Source: Nepenthes gracilis | Taxonomy: Eukaryota > Streptophyta > Magnoliopsida > Caryophyllales > Nepenthaceae | Assembly (NCBI GenBank): GCA_033239525.1 | Contig: BSYO01000026.1 | Coordinates: forward strand, 4,898,001 to 4,962,000 | Length of the DNA stretch: 64,000 nucleotides | Direction of reading: 5' to 3' | Shown: piece after piece, positions 22,345-34,625 of the stretch | Layout: each line of letters begins with the position of its first letter | How positions within the stretch are numbered: position 1 is the first letter of the stretch | The notes under the pieces: generated by a model | Told to the model about the DNA's origin: nothing | What the model saw: only the letters and a program-made list of their open reading frames with translations | The model's database searches: none | Translations under genes and position numbers: made by a program

Positions 22345-23500
22345 CGATCGAGGACGAAGCGGAGGAATCACTCCGTTGAAAAACTGATCGCCATCCGGGA
22401 GGAGGTGAAGAAACTGCTGGACGCAGGCTTCATTAGAAAAGTCCAGTACCCGGATTGGCTCTCGAACGTCATCCTGGTTAAGAAGAGCAACGGGAAATGG
22501 CGTATGTGCGTCGATTTTACCGACGTCAACAAAGCCTGCCCAAAGGATGCTTTCCCTTGCCTCGGATCGACACATTTGGTTGACTCCACGGCTGGGCACG
22601 AGCCGCTAAGCTTCACGGACGCTTATTCGGGCTACAAACCGATCGAATGAGTCCAAGACGAGGAGCATACCTCGCTCATGACGGATCGGGGCACCTATTG
22701 TTATAGGTCATACCCTTCGGGTTAAAAACGCCTGAGCCACCTACCGGCTAGTGAACAAGATGTTCGAAAAACAAATTGGTCACAACATGGAGGTCTCACG
22801 CCGACGACATGCTCGCCAAGAGCAGAGTCACGGGGCGACCACATACGCGACCTGGAAGAGACATTTGGGGTGCTCCGCCAAGCACGGATGAAGTCAATCC
22901 GACCAAGTGTGTCTTCGGGGTAGCCTCAGAAAGTTCTTGGGTTTCATCGTCTCACACGGAGGGATCGAGGCAAACCCGTAAAAGATCAAGGCACTGGCCG
23001 ACATGGCTCCCGAGAAATGTAAAGGACGTCCAACGACTAATCGCCGGTGGGGCAGCTCTGTCTCCGCTTCCTCGAAGTCAGGAGACAAGTACCTGACCCT
23101 TCTTTAAAGCTTTAAGAGGGACAAAGTCTAACGGATTCCGGTGGGCAGCCGATCGCCGTGCCGCCTTCGATGAATTGAAGCGCACTGCCAGCCACCGTTG
23201 TTAGCGTCGCCCGAGACGGAGAGGAGCTGTACCTTTATCTAGCAAGACTCCAGTATCCCTCGCCTCCGTCCTTGCGCGTGAATACGATATCCAAGCGGCC
23301 CGGTCTACTACGTGAGCAAAACACCGACCGGCCCGTAAACTCGCTACCCACGGCCCGAAAAAATGGGCGCCCTTATCTTCGCAAAGACGAAAGTTGAGGC
23401 CATACTCGGGCGCATCGCATAGTGGTCCTTACGGACCAAATGCATCAAAGGCATACTCCAAAAGCCCGGCGTTTGGGCGATTGGTGAAACGGGCGATTAA
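22345..23500 (+). pseudogene. Tat reverse transcriptase, degenerate
   Basis: The ORF at 22405-22650 reads LLDAGFIRKVQYPDWLSNVI, then VKKSNGKWRMCVDFTDVNKA and SFTDAYSGYK: fingers and the first catalytic region. Downstream, in other frames, come the MPFGLKNA-like segment, DDMLAKSRVTG (the YVDDMLVKS catalytic stretch, near 22795), NPTKCVFGVASE and the ALADM/RNVKDVQRLI segment. Frame changes occur about every 100-250 bp, so no enzyme can be made. Confidence 0.82.
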
Positions 23501-24075
23501 TCGGGAGTTTGACATCGAGTTCGCACCTGAGACCCCGCCATAAAGGCACAGTGCTCGCCGACTTCATCGTCGAGACCACGACCCCAATCCAAGAAGAACG
23601 AAAATAAAAACGAAGAGCAGCCGGTGGGGCCCCGAGAACGGGCGCTCAGTGGAGCGGATCGTCCACGGACGATGTGGCAATGGGGGCAGGTGGTCACAGC
23701 GAATTCTCGATGGATACGAGATCAAGTACTCCTAAAACTTGATTTCAAAGAACTAACAACGTTCGACAGCACGAAGCCCTACTAGCCGCTTTACGATCGG
23801 GCGAAGGAGTGCTCGCCAAGAGGTTGGCCCGCAGCGACTCGAATTAATCGTCAATCAAGTCAATGGGGGCTTCGAGGCAAACAACCCTTCCTTGGCTGAT
23901 ATTCGCGAAGGCAAAGGAAACCATCCGTGGCTTCGACAAGTCGACCCCGGTTCACGTTCCTTGCGCGGAGATCGGGTGGAAGGCGACCGGCCGGGCTAGA
24001 AGCAGGCTGGCCGAGAGCCCAGAGCAATATTCGAGGGACATGCGCGGGAGGTCCCGAACGCTCCTAGCATAGAAA
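23500..24075 (+). pseudogene. Tat RNase H, degenerate
   Basis: Readable pieces include a VNQVNGGFEA-like segment near 23850, AKAKETIRGFDKSTPVHVPC and the closing ARLAES-like segment near 24005. They correspond to the C-terminal half of RNase H in Tat pol (KELxxxFxxFxVxHVPRxENxxADALARLA). The N-terminal acidic residues could not be placed. Confidence 0.6.
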
Positions 24076-24089
24076 AACAGAGGCCATGC

Positions 24090-25320
24090 ATTTCCGAGAC
24101 GGAAAACCTGGATGACTCCTTAACTTAAATACTGTTGACGGATCACTTCCCGAGGAAGCCGAAAGGCCAAGCGGATCAAAAAGACAGCTGGTTGGTACAC
24201 GGTAGTTGATGGCGGACAGTATCGCCGCGGATACTCAACTCAGTATCTTGCCATTCTCGTCGGGAGGAGGCAGACACGCTGCCGGGCGAAGTTCACCTCG
24301 GGATCTGCGGATCACACGTAGGCGGGAAAAACCTTGCCTTCAAAATCATGCGGCGGGGCTACTCGGCCCTCAATGAAAAAGGACGCGCTAGAATTTGTTA
24401 AGAAATGCGAGAGCCGCCGACTTCATGGCAACCTCCATCACCGCCGTCCGTTGATTTAAAGACCCTTCGTGCCCCCGTGGCCTTTCGCGCAATGGGGGCT
24501 CGACATTCTCGACCCATTTTCCATTGCCACGGGACAAAGAAAATTCATCATAGCGGGCATCGACTACTTCACTAAGTGGGTCGAAGCTGCCCGCTTTGCA
24601 AAGATTACAGATCACAATGCTATGGAGTTCCTTCGCGGAGCATTGTCTGCGGATTCGCGTCCCGTCAGGTCGTGGTGACCGACAATGGGACCCGATTTTC
24701 GAGAAAACGCTTCACCAAGTATTGCACCACCTTGGAATCAAGCTGGTCCACACTTGATAGCATACCCCCGAGCCAACAGGCAGTGGAGGTAACGAACCGT
24801 CTGTTGCTTTCCACGGGTTAAAAACTAAGTTGGAGGACCCGGGGGCTCTGGCCGATGAGCTCCGTCCGTCCTCTCGGGTCTTATCGTACAACCCCGAAGG
24901 AACCAACGCGAGAGACGCCCTTGGCCTATGCTACGGATCGAAGGTAATACCTGCTGAAATCGGGCTCCCAAGTCTCGGGGTGGAGTCCTTCGACCACGGA
25001 CCAACTCGAGAAAATCGGGAGCACTTGGACTTGCTAGGGAAGCCCGCGACGCCGCCAAGGTGCGGACAACGGCGTACACCAACACCGAGTTGCCCGATAC
25101 TACAATAAAAGGTAAAAGCCCGGTTCGGCCCTGGGACTTGGTCCTACGAGGCATCGAGGCCACAGCAAGCTGGCCACCAAACAAGCTCTCTCCTAACCCG
25201 GGAGGGACCTTTCCTCATCTCCGCCGTCCTACGCAACGAGCGCACAAACTCCGAACAGGACGGAAAGTTGGTCCCACGAACATGGAACGCAACTCACCTA
25301 AAGCGTTACTACCAATAGGG
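24090..25320 (+). pseudogene. Tat integrase, degenerate
   Basis: The zinc-finger region EVHLGICGSHVGGKNLAFKI is at about 24285-24345. The catalytic core PWPFAQWGLDILDPFSIATG ... GIDYFTKWVEA is at 24469-24590. VVVTDNGTRFSRKRFTKYC is at about 24670 (second Asp of the DDE triad), VEVTNRLLL follows, and GLCYGS and IPAEIGLPS appear near 24930-24975. The polyprotein end (THLKRYYQ then stop) is at about 25317. Several frameshifts disrupt it. Confidence 0.82.
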
Positions 25321-25449
25321 AACCTGTGTACGCCCTTACTCGAGCCTCGTGCATTCATTCGTATGCTTGTTCTTACTTTGGAAAAATGAGAGTTTACTTA
25401 GCATGTAGAATTCTAGGGCCTATGAATTGTGTTTGCCTTGCGGTATCCA

Positions 25450-25720
25450 TCCGACCTAGACCGCCCTAAGTCGGGAGGGTCTTCACCTTTCGTTAAACCC
25501 TAGTCATCTAGGTGGCCGAAATTGGCCTAAAACCCTAGTCATCTAGGTGGCCCATGAGCTGGTCCGAAACCCCGGTCATCCAGGTGACCCATGAGCGGTC
25601 TTAAACTTGGTCATCCAAGTGGCCTAGGAGCGGTCTCAAAACCTCGGTCATCCGGCGGCCCAATAGCGGTCGTACTAAGCCTTGGTCATCCAAGTGGCCC
25701 GTAGCGGTCTAAAAACCTTA
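25450..25720 (+). repeat. Tandem repeats after Tat pol, about 45-50 bp
   Basis: About six imperfect units each contain GGTCATCCAAGTGGCC-like and AGCGGTC-like blocks separated by AAACC-type spacers. They lie in the non-coding stretch between integrase and the antisense coding remnant. Confidence 0.75.
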
Positions 25721-26107
25721 GGGGGCAAGAATGGCACACGCGACGACCTCTTTCGGGAGCAAAGAACGTCGATCAACGACGGTCGAAGGAGAAGCATTCC
25801 TTCTCCAACATTAGCGACCAAGTCTTCACTTGAGCGGCATCACCAGTCGGGTTCTCACAAAATCGCTTTGACTTAAGGACCTCACTCCTTGCGACCAACC
25901 AACCAAGTTGGCAACCCCACGCACCAACCTTCTCCGTGAAAGGGTAGCGTGGATAAACGATAACGGAAGCACTCCTTCTCTAACACTAAGCGCCCAAGTC
26001 TCGCAGGGCACTCTGCAAGGTTGGTTAATGCAACCACCTTTCTAAGCCCAGGGGGCTCGGCTCAGCAGGCCATCGAGCACGGTCGCCGGCCAACTAAGTT
26101 GACCGCC

Positions 26108-28240
26108 TCATGCACAAACCCATGCAAACAAGCAAGCACAAAGCATTAAAAGGCAATGGATAATCGAGCCAAGAAAGGATTTCCATTTCATTAAATATTT
26201 TGCGGTGTACATGCTATCCGTAAAACAATAATACAAGGCTACAATCTGGCGGACCACCCCGGTGTCCCTGGCTCTCCCACCAAATCTTCTTTGCATTGCT
26301 ACCGCGCGGTTTCTTTGATTGATGAACTCCACCTTTGGGAAGTGGGAGCGATCAACCGTGCAACGCGACGCCCAATGTTGAGCCCCTCCAGCCACTCGAG
26401 TGGCGCGCGCCCCAACCTCAAGAGGGGTCATCAAAGTGAGGCCAACTCGTTCTGCGCAGCGGCGGCTCGATCTCGCAAGGCGTTTATTGCTCGCTCTCGT
26501 GCGATCGTCCTCTTCCTTTAGACGAGCAACTTCCGCCTTCAACATGGCGTTCTCTGCCTCCACGCCCGCCATAACGGCCTCAAGAGCACCGTCGCTCACG
26601 AAGCTCCCTCCCGAGGCGGCCGCCTTGGCATCGGCCAAAGCTATCTCCGCATCCTTCTCGCCTAGAGCCTCGTCACGCCGCACCATTGCCTTAAAAAGTG
26701 CGAAGGCGACCTTCAACTACCGCACAAACAACAACAAAAGACAGTTAGAAACCTTGAAAGGGCAAAGCACGGAAATTAACCATCAAGAACCATACCTCCA
26801 TAAATTTCCTCGTGGGTCCCTTAGGCCCGGCCTCCGAGACTGTGCTGAGTGGTGGAGGGACGGAGCATCCTCTCGAGCCGAGCACACCGGGCCGCTTCCT
26901 CCGTGATTCTTTCCAAGGATTCGCCATCTTCAACGGCAGCGTTGTGCTCCTCTGGGCGGTCTCGGAGCGGCTACGGCAGGCTCTCTCTTGCAGCCTCTCC
27001 GAGCGGCGACAAGAAGCTCCTCTCTTGCAGCCTCTAAAATAGCGGCGGCAAGTTTCTTTCTCCCGATTGCCTTTGGGACGGCGGCCGGGTGAAGCAACTC
27101 TGGGGCGACGGCTCTATAATGTAAACACGTGAACTTTTGAGCACGTCGCGATGGGCTCCTCTGCGGATCCCATCTGTGCAATGCGCGGAGTCGTGAGCGT
27201 CGCCGCCAAGAAGTGCGCCAGATGACTCCTCCAGACCCTCCAACCTACCCTTAACGGACCTCTCCGTTTCGGAAGTGCTACAGGGACCACCGCAAACCCC
27301 GGCCCACAAGGTCAATCTGTGAAGAGGAAGATGAGGACGTGGCAACCGCCCTCGCAGCTGACCTCCTCCGAAGACACGGGACGGATGAGCAACTTCTTCA
27401 ATCATCCGGCTTCAACATTTTAATGGAGGGTGCGGCTTTTGGATCGCAGGACTACGTCCCCCATTCAACCTTTTTGGTTTCCTCATGGTAAAACCAGAAA
27501 GTCCCTCCCTGAACGCATCGGGGTTCTCGCCAATCGCCTTGGTCGGCCGGGCATAGGCGGCATTCTCGCCGCAGACGGCGCACCCAAGTGTACTCCAGGG
27601 ACCTTACCCTGCACTCGCGCGACAGCCACTTGTCTCCCACCTTTACAAAGAAGAACCGGTTTTTCCGGTTCTTAAGGGGAGTCATGGATGGCCGTACTAA
27701 TTTTTATTCCGTGACGGGCCGAGAGAGATCCACTCGCGCCCGGGATATCTTAAAGACGACCTTAAGGCCGAGACATCCTAAACTTCGATCGAGCTTCCGG
27801 CGAAAATACACAAAGTACAAATATACCTCAATGCGTTGGCGTGAAGGTGAGCAATGGGAACATGGAGGGCCGCTATGATTGATTCGAGCTCCTCAGAAGA
27901 TCGGCAGACGCAAGCCCACTCCTCGGGGTGAGCCTCGTGAAATGTGAAGTAGCCTCCCGGTGGGTGAGAGGCTATTTCGTCTCGCGCCCGAACCCTCCAC
28001 CCATCTCTTTCGAATATCGAATTCAATGCACAAGGCCTTGATATCACCCTCCCTCAAGTCGATGAGAAGTCCGCAACGGATGCCATGGTTGGAAAAGATT
28101 CTAGGTTTCTTTAGAGGTTTGTCTCGCGAAATGAAAATAAGGAAGACGAAAGGTCGGGAAGCGTAACTAATTTCGAACAAAACGAAGGAAAACTTAGGCG
28201 CCAAGCTTCTAAAGGACGCCGTCGAGAATTGCCACATGTC
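26108..28240 (-). pseudogene. Antisense coding region of the Tat element (gypsy-type transposon domain, coiled-coil C-terminus)
   Basis: On the strand opposite to pol, the upstream end (27778-28047) reads SHPPGGYFTFHEAHPEEWAC and SEELESIIAALHVPIAHLHA, then LRYICTLCIFA. This matches the plant 'putative gypsy type transposon' domain (Pfam PF04195 type, from memory). The segment at 27452-27685 (PLKNRKNRFFFVKVGDKW) fits the WK..FFFV motif that follows. The downstream 26108-26716 frame (202 residues) is alanine-rich with heptad-like charge patterning (DALGEKDAEIALADAKAA, NAMLKAEVARLKEED), a probable coiled coil. Frames shift between these pieces. Additional antisense ORFs are a known feature of Tat elements; their role is not established. 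Confidence 0.7.
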
Positions 28241-28429
28241 AACTCCTCATTCGATCCACCAAACGGGTGGGACTCCCGCACGAAACCCCTCATTAATGCT
28301 CGTCGGTAGTGCACGTGTCGTCACTCCATTGACACCGCCAAAGGACGGATCTCGGCGATAATAGGATCTCCATCCAACCAAAGGAGGACACGTGTCGCGT
28401 TCGCCTACACCAGGAGTAAAAAAGGCAGT

Positions 28430-28760
28430 AAATCATTCCCGAGTTGGCGGGGCGGCCAACAGTGCGGGAACTCTAGGAATCGGCCAGACGGTCAACTACC
28501 GAACTCCTGGGTTGACCAGACGGCCAACAACCGAACTCCTAATTGGCCGGGACGGCAGCGGCCCGAACTCCGGGAATGATCCGGGGCGGTCAACAGTGCG
28601 GAACTCCGAGGTGGACAGGGGGTGGTCAGCGGCTAGAACTCCGGGTGACCAGACGGTCAACAATTCGAACTCCTGAGTGGCTGGGAGCGGTCAACTGACT
28701 GGGAACTCCTAATTGACCAGACAATCAACGATTATGGTACTCGGAATCGACCAAAACGGT
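28430..28760 (+). repeat. Tandem repeats upstream of the Tat 3' LTR
   Basis: About seven units of roughly 40-48 bp are built on GACCAGACGGTCAACAA and GAACTCC blocks. The units form an accidental ORF (28392-28676). The array lies upstream of the polypurine tract CATGGGGGGCTAG at 28871-28883. Confidence 0.75.
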
Positions 28761-28883
28761 CGCCCGATCCTGGCCAAACCCTCCTTCAAGCCTTTATAAG
28801 TTTCCATAGGATTCTCAAGGTAAGGAAAAAACGCCCCATCATGAATATACGGAGGCCGATCGACCACCGGCATGGGGGGCTAG

Positions 28884-30232
28884 TGATGGTACACCAACTT
28901 TGGCGGCTGGCCCAAAGAAAGCCCCAAAGCCCATTAAGGCTACTCAGCGTTTCTAACGCCCAATAAGAGGATGGCCTAGGGGCCGAGAGGCCCGGGGGCG
29001 GCCAACATCGGCGTTGGCTGGTCAGGGCATGCCCATCTGCTCCAAGCCACAAACGGCCAACCCGGCGTTGACCGGTTTGTTGGGCCTTGTAAGCTTTGGA
29101 ACACTAATGGGCCTATTCCATACAAGGCCCACCCATTTCATCACCGCCCGCGCTCTCTTCGTTCTCCACGAAGGCGGCAACAGGCGACGGTCAACCCGAG
29201 ATGTTGGACTGGGTCGCTCCCTACATACCGAGCCCAAACGAGGCCCTTCTACGCGTGTGGGCGACTCACTCGTGCCCATAGCCCAAATGGAGTCCAACGA
29301 CGGACGCCTTCCGTGAGGGCGGCCTCACACCACGCAGTCGGCCCCGGCGTTGACCGTCCCCTCTCTCTCGCACATCGGGCCCCGAAAAGCTTTAACAAAG
29401 AATGGGCCCGACCCGTTTAGGCCCATCAATCATAACAAAGCCACCAGCGATCTTCCAAGGATATTCCACGATCTTAAAGGGAATATCGGCAAGATTAGCG
29501 CCCTTCAAATAAGGAAGGCGCCAGATCCTTCCAACTCCTTGCGGCCAAGGAACCTCAACGGTGAAGGAAGGAAGTTAATTTGGAAAGTGGTTGACGGCTG
29601 ACCTCGTAAGGAAACAATCCACCACATTGGGCAATGAGCCTCGGCCTCGAGGAAGGAAAGGCCCACGGATCACTGATGAGGATGATTCCTTCCAAAGAAG
29701 GAAGATCACCATCTTTGCCATAAAAGAGGCCCTGGATCCAGCATCCATGGGAGGCTCTCTTGGACGCACACATTGACGCCTTCTGAAACACTGGCAGACA
29801 AACAACTCTCTCTCTCTCTAAAAAACTCAGACCGAGACAGAAAACCCTAAGTGCTCGAGAAACAAGCTCAAGTTTCCTAGACCAAACCAAACCTCGAACA
29901 CACTCCAACTCCAAGGCAACGAACGGGTCCTTACACACGTTCTCTCGCTTCCCACCTTCCGCATACGAGAATGGACTTGCGCCTTTCTCACATCTCGGAG
30001 CAAGACACTCCATTCCTTTCCGATAGCTTTCTTACTTTTGAGCCTTCCTCCATTTCAAGGTCGATTGACCGACTTGAAGCGTCGGAGTGTTATCGGTGGG
30101 ATTACATCCCGCCGTTAACGCTGACCTCTTGTTTGTTTAGTGGTGTGCAGGATTCGTACTCGGTGAACGGAGCCGGTTCAAGCCATCCAGAAGACTCCGA
30201 ACCCGTTCGAAGTAGGATCCAGGTACGCATCA
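28884..30232 (+). mobile_element. Tat 3' LTR, complete
   Basis: This 1349-bp LTR begins TGATGGTACACC just after the polypurine tract and ends GGTACGCATCA before CATTC. A TATA-like ATAAAAGAGG near 29720 and a (CT)n tract at 29805-29818 probably belong to its promoter/leader. It is GC-rich with several GGTCAAC/GTTGACC motifs. Confidence 0.88.
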
Positions 30233-30355
30233 CATTCTATTCTAACAACCAAATATGGAAATAACAATTCTAACTTTATTCTCATCCTAATCTATTACCT
30301 GAAATAACTATTCTATTCCCACCTTATTCCATTTCAATTACCAAATATACCGTTA

Positions 30356-30988
30356 CGGAAACAAAACTTTGCTTTTTCTTTTAGGCTGCTGGAAAATGAA
30401 TGTTCACCATTTATCATTCGAGTGGATAAAAATATAATATTTTAAAATTTATATATAATAATATAAATATATGATAAAATATAATATAATAATATCACTC
30501 AATAAATATTTTTATTATTTTTAAATAATATACAATATTATTAATGGATTCGTCACTTATAAACCGATCCGGATGTCAAACCCATGGTGAAATGACTATC
30601 TAAAAGTCTCAACCCTAGAGAAAGCTCCTGCAGCCCGCGGTCTGAGATCACACAGCCCAAGATGCTATTATCTTTATTCAACATTGGTTTTGCTTTGTCG
30701 GGGCAGAATGGACAAACTTGCCCGATCATACTCGCTCTTGCGAGGAGGTCATGGCACTAAGAAAATGTGACCGCCAATTAAGCCTTATAGCTATCGTTGC
30801 CTGAGTTTTGACAAAGTCCAAGTCATCGCCCGTACGTAACTATTGGCGCTTGGTCCTATCAGAGAACATCGTAACTTTTATACATCTGATACTAATTCGC
30901 TAACTATTGTTGACTGAAAGTATTCGTTCATATTGGAGAAAGTTGTCACACACATGCCAAAAAGCCCCCTAAGATTTTATGGCCGCTT
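30356..30988. other. Unassigned sequence
   Basis: AT-rich at first (30410-30560), then about 400 bp of ordinary composition. I see no gene, LTR end or tandem structure here. Confidence 0.5.
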
Positions 30989-31329
30989 GTTTTTGTAATG
31001 TACTGGTTCCTGAACATCGCAATTATGGGTAATTAAGTTAATATGATTAAGATTGGGCAATTATGGGTGCTCAAGCATCGACTCGGAGTATATAAACCCG
31101 AAAGGGTTTCGTTCGGCTCAATTTCGGCCTCCACGCACGAGAAGAGAGAGAGAGGGAGGGAGAAACGAAAGAAGGGGGAATCCGAGGTTTTTGAATCCAA
31201 TTATGAACTCAAGCCAGCTAGAGAAGTGATAAATCGGGTCGAGACAAATGCACTCATACTCTCTTCTTTTGTTTTCTTACACTTTTGTTCCATTTTCTTC
31301 GGTTATCATCGTTCCGATACGCGAATAAG

Positions 31330-31800
31330 TTTATATTTTGTATTACTCATGACCTAAACATGATAATATTTTGATTTCATGTCCGATTTGTAATACTTGT
31401 GTGGATTTTCGTACCTGGAAACCCTAACCCGCGCTGGATCAATTTTACCATTTATTTTGGGCTTTTTATGTATGATTTAGCTTTAAATAATGGAAACTCA
31501 CAACTTGAGCATGCACATATGTGAATTTTATGTCCAATTTCATAGTTTTGATTGGTTTTTGAACACGAAACCCTAACCCATGTCCCAAATAATTTTACCG
31601 ATTAAATTAGGATTTATACATAAATTAGCTTTAAAATATTGTTACCCACACTATGAACATGTTAATTTATTAATTTCGTATCCGAATTGGTAGTTTCTTA
31701 TGATTTAATATACACCAGAACCCTAACCCACGCCTCCTTTGAATTTTATCCGAATTAATCATAATTTATACATGATTTATCCTCAAAAATTATGTTGCAT
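31330..31800 (+). repeat. 150-bp internal LTR repeats carrying AAACCCTAACCC motifs
   Basis: Three diverged units each contain (A)ACCCTAACCC, located near 31419, 31569 and 31719, an exact 150-bp spacing. The motif includes the telobox AAACCCTAA. The same arrangement appears on the minus strand in the sister LTRs (near 40743/40893, 45945/46097, 47629/47778). Confidence 0.8.
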
Positions 31801-34089
31801 CCTTTTGGGAAGGTATTTGATGTCCAAATACTCTAAAGTTACGTTTGGTATACAATGGTAGGAATTTCTTACATGTTCCAAGTTTTATAATGATTTATGT
31901 ATATATTATGAATTTATTAATTTAATATGTTTCGAAAACTATGTCATGAACCGGTTACAAAAGAATTATTGATCGGAAGCCTTATAATTTTATTTGGCAT
32001 AAAATAAAAAAGAATTCTCAATCCTCCCAAACTCCAAAGAAAACTACGCATGAACTATGAATGTGTGAGAACCAAAGCTCATAAGAAATATGAAAATCTG
32101 TATCGAAATATGCTTATGGAAAGAAATCTAATGATGGAAGGAGTTCTATACTTAAATGATAGAGGGAGTTCTGTACTTAAGTGATAGACTTATGAACCAT
32201 TCTTTGAACGAAAAATTAATTGACTTATGAAACGTTATCCAACAGAGTGGGAACAAAGAATTTTATACTTAAGAGCAGAATTTCCTGAGAAAATAAGAAA
32301 CTAAGAACTTAGATTAAAGATTGTTCAACAAATAGTATAATTTGACATGCCATTGATATTATAATGAAGACTCAAGGACTATTTTGGCCGTGTATTGTAA
32401 TAGGTGATATTCCTTGGCAAATCTTATTATACTATAGTGGAAGGTTATTGTCGATTATGGTACCGCTTGTACCTAATAGACCCCGTTTATAGAGTATATA
32501 TGTTGTGATGACCCGAACCATAAACTTCAAGCGTGGCTCGAACTGCTCACGTGAAAATCTCAAAAATTAAAATCATTCATAATCTTTCATAATGGCAATA
32601 CAATTAAATTAAGCTATTATGAAATTCATCAATACATCATATAATTATCCCAAAATAAAAACTACTAATCATCACGGGTCATAACCTGAAGGAAAACTAC
32701 TAAACTTTCATCAATAACATATCTAATTTGTCTCCCACTGAATGATAATATCTAGCCTCCACAATCGCTCTACTTGAAAATCCTACAACAAAAGTAGGAT
32801 TCTACGGTACGTACTATGCAATCAATTCAATCTGGAGTCAAAAAAATATAAGAGTGGGCCAAAGCCCAGCAAATGATAATAATAAAAAACTCTTAATAAA
32901 TAATAAATATCTCAAATATTAAAAATATAATGGTTGCAATATTAATATAACAATCTAACTATATCCGAGAAACTACAACACGTCGTGAACACGACTCAGC
33001 AAAAAGCAAGATAGGTCTCCCCGGACCCTCATGTGACAAAGATAATAAGATTTGCCAATAACAGGCAAAAACTTCTCAGAATCCGACATCAAGAAATATG
33101 CAGGGATTCTCTAGTCCGAATATCAGCGTGACCAACCTGTACATCAAACAACAATAAACAGAATGGATTTCATTAATCAGACTATCATAGAATCCGACAC
33201 ATGGATTTTACCGAATACAACTCATAAATTCTATCGAATCCCAAACTTGAGAGGTATTAACAATAACGTAATCTCATAATGAATCTCCTTAGACCTTATT
33301 ATACCACCGTGAACCAAATGCTACGTATTTACACGCCAAACGGTTAGATAAGTACAACGAGGTTATCCATGGTATTCTCACTACCCCTACAGTCCTCCTA
33401 GAGGCTGTACCCGTAGCATGCCCATACCGTCCGTGATATCCCTTACCAAATGATATTCCCGATATTATCTCCCATGATAGTTACATAACTATAAGCATCC
33501 CTCCACAATAAGCAATATACCTCATTATCATCATGATACGGAAATCGATATCGAATAAGTATAGACCACGCTAAGGTTGTAACCTCTTATTTGACTAGAT
33601 ACCTTATTGTTTTCATACGTTCTCCTTAACCTTGATCTTGACTGTAGAAAATCAATAATCCAAATACTCACGCAATCAAGTATGATACAAATAAGGCTTT
33701 GCAAGTACAACGATAGAAATATCGTTCGATACTGACAAGGACCATACTCACACCATCAAGATTAACACAAAGGAATTTATCACGGAATGATAAAAGAACA
33801 AAAAAAAACAGAAAAATATATATTTTGACCAATTTAAGAATTTATCTAGTTTCCCATTCTATTTTGATACACCAATCCTATCACTAGAATCATTTCTTAA
33901 TTATCACCTGCGGACAAGCCTATTATTATGAAATCTGTTCAATCGTCCCAAATTCGTCTACCATTTCCAACAAAACTATATAATAATTTTAACCACGTTT
34001 TATAAATTAATTTGTTTTCAAAAATATGCCCACACATATTTACCATTACTATAAAATGTTAATATTTACTCCACCTATTACTTGTAATC

Positions 34090-34625
34090 ATATATACCCA
34101 TACACACACGCACCTCAATTTCACACACAGACGGCTACACGCAGTCGTACACACACGTAGCATCAGCAGTACACGCGCACCCTTCTCACCACACGGCTTC
34201 ACACCTACACACCCACCCTTTGCACTCTCTGCACACACACACACACACACACACAGCAGCACACACGCAGACACAGCTACTCACACACAACCGTCACACA
34301 CACACACACACACACGGTTACACACATTACACACACTGCCAGCACACCACTGGCAATTTACTCTCAAATTGCACACACTTACCCTGCAGCAGCACCCACC
34401 TGTATACTCTCACATGGCAACAGCAGATTATACACTGCTTTTATACACAGCTTCACGCACGCACGGCAACTCACACATTCATAACTACGCAAACACAACA
34501 GTCCTCGGCAGTATCAACCTTACTGCCAACACACGAAGCAGCCCTTCTCTTCTGCACACAGCAATATGCCCCCACAAATACGCCGCTCATACACACACGG
34601 CTAATGCACACCTACGCACTTAATG
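34090..34625 (+). repeat. CA-rich low-complexity tract
   Basis: Long (CA)n runs interspersed with CACACGG-type words, densest at 34225-34320. The overlapping ORFs (34220-34633 and others) are composed almost entirely of His/Thr/Cys from the repeat and are not genes. Confidence 0.85.

Larger units (their letters stand above)
20258..30232 (+). mobile_element. Ty3/gypsy Tat-lineage LTR retrotransposon, defective
   Basis: A 5-bp target duplication CATTC flanks the element (20253-20257, 30233-30237). The LTRs are 20258-21369 (3'-truncated) and 28884-30232. Between them are gag/protease remnants, reverse transcriptase, RNase H and integrase in gypsy order, all frameshifted. Then follow a 3.5-kb region with tandem repeats and a long antisense coding remnant, and the polypurine tract. 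The extra antisense ORF after integrase and the pol sequence type (VKKSNGKWRMCVDFTDVNKA) point to the Tat lineage. Its GC content is strikingly higher than that of its neighbours. Confidence 0.88.
19906..30352. mobile_element. Tourist-like (PIF/Harbinger) MITE split by a Tat retrotransposon
   Basis: The left end CTGCATATTTGGT (preceded by TTA) and right end ACCAAATATACCG (followed by TTA) are imperfect inverted repeats. Similarity continues inward (GGTGAGAAAAGAAT versus GGTGGGAATAGAAT). TTA target sites and a TTTGG-containing terminus are typical of PIF/Harbinger MITEs. Excluding the Tat element (20258-30232) and its duplicated CATTC, the MITE is about 460 bp and has no coding capacity. It contains an ATT microsatellite. 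Confidence 0.65.

Noticed and set aside
30545..30980. Possible organellar DNA insertion because of its ordinary base composition
   Set aside because: No organelle gene or rRNA/tRNA sequence could be recognised.
31417..31730. Interstitial telomere array
   Set aside because: The CCCTAACCC motifs occur singly at 150-bp intervals inside LTR repeats and not as tandem TTTAGGG units, so this is a motif-bearing LTR and not a telomere remnant.
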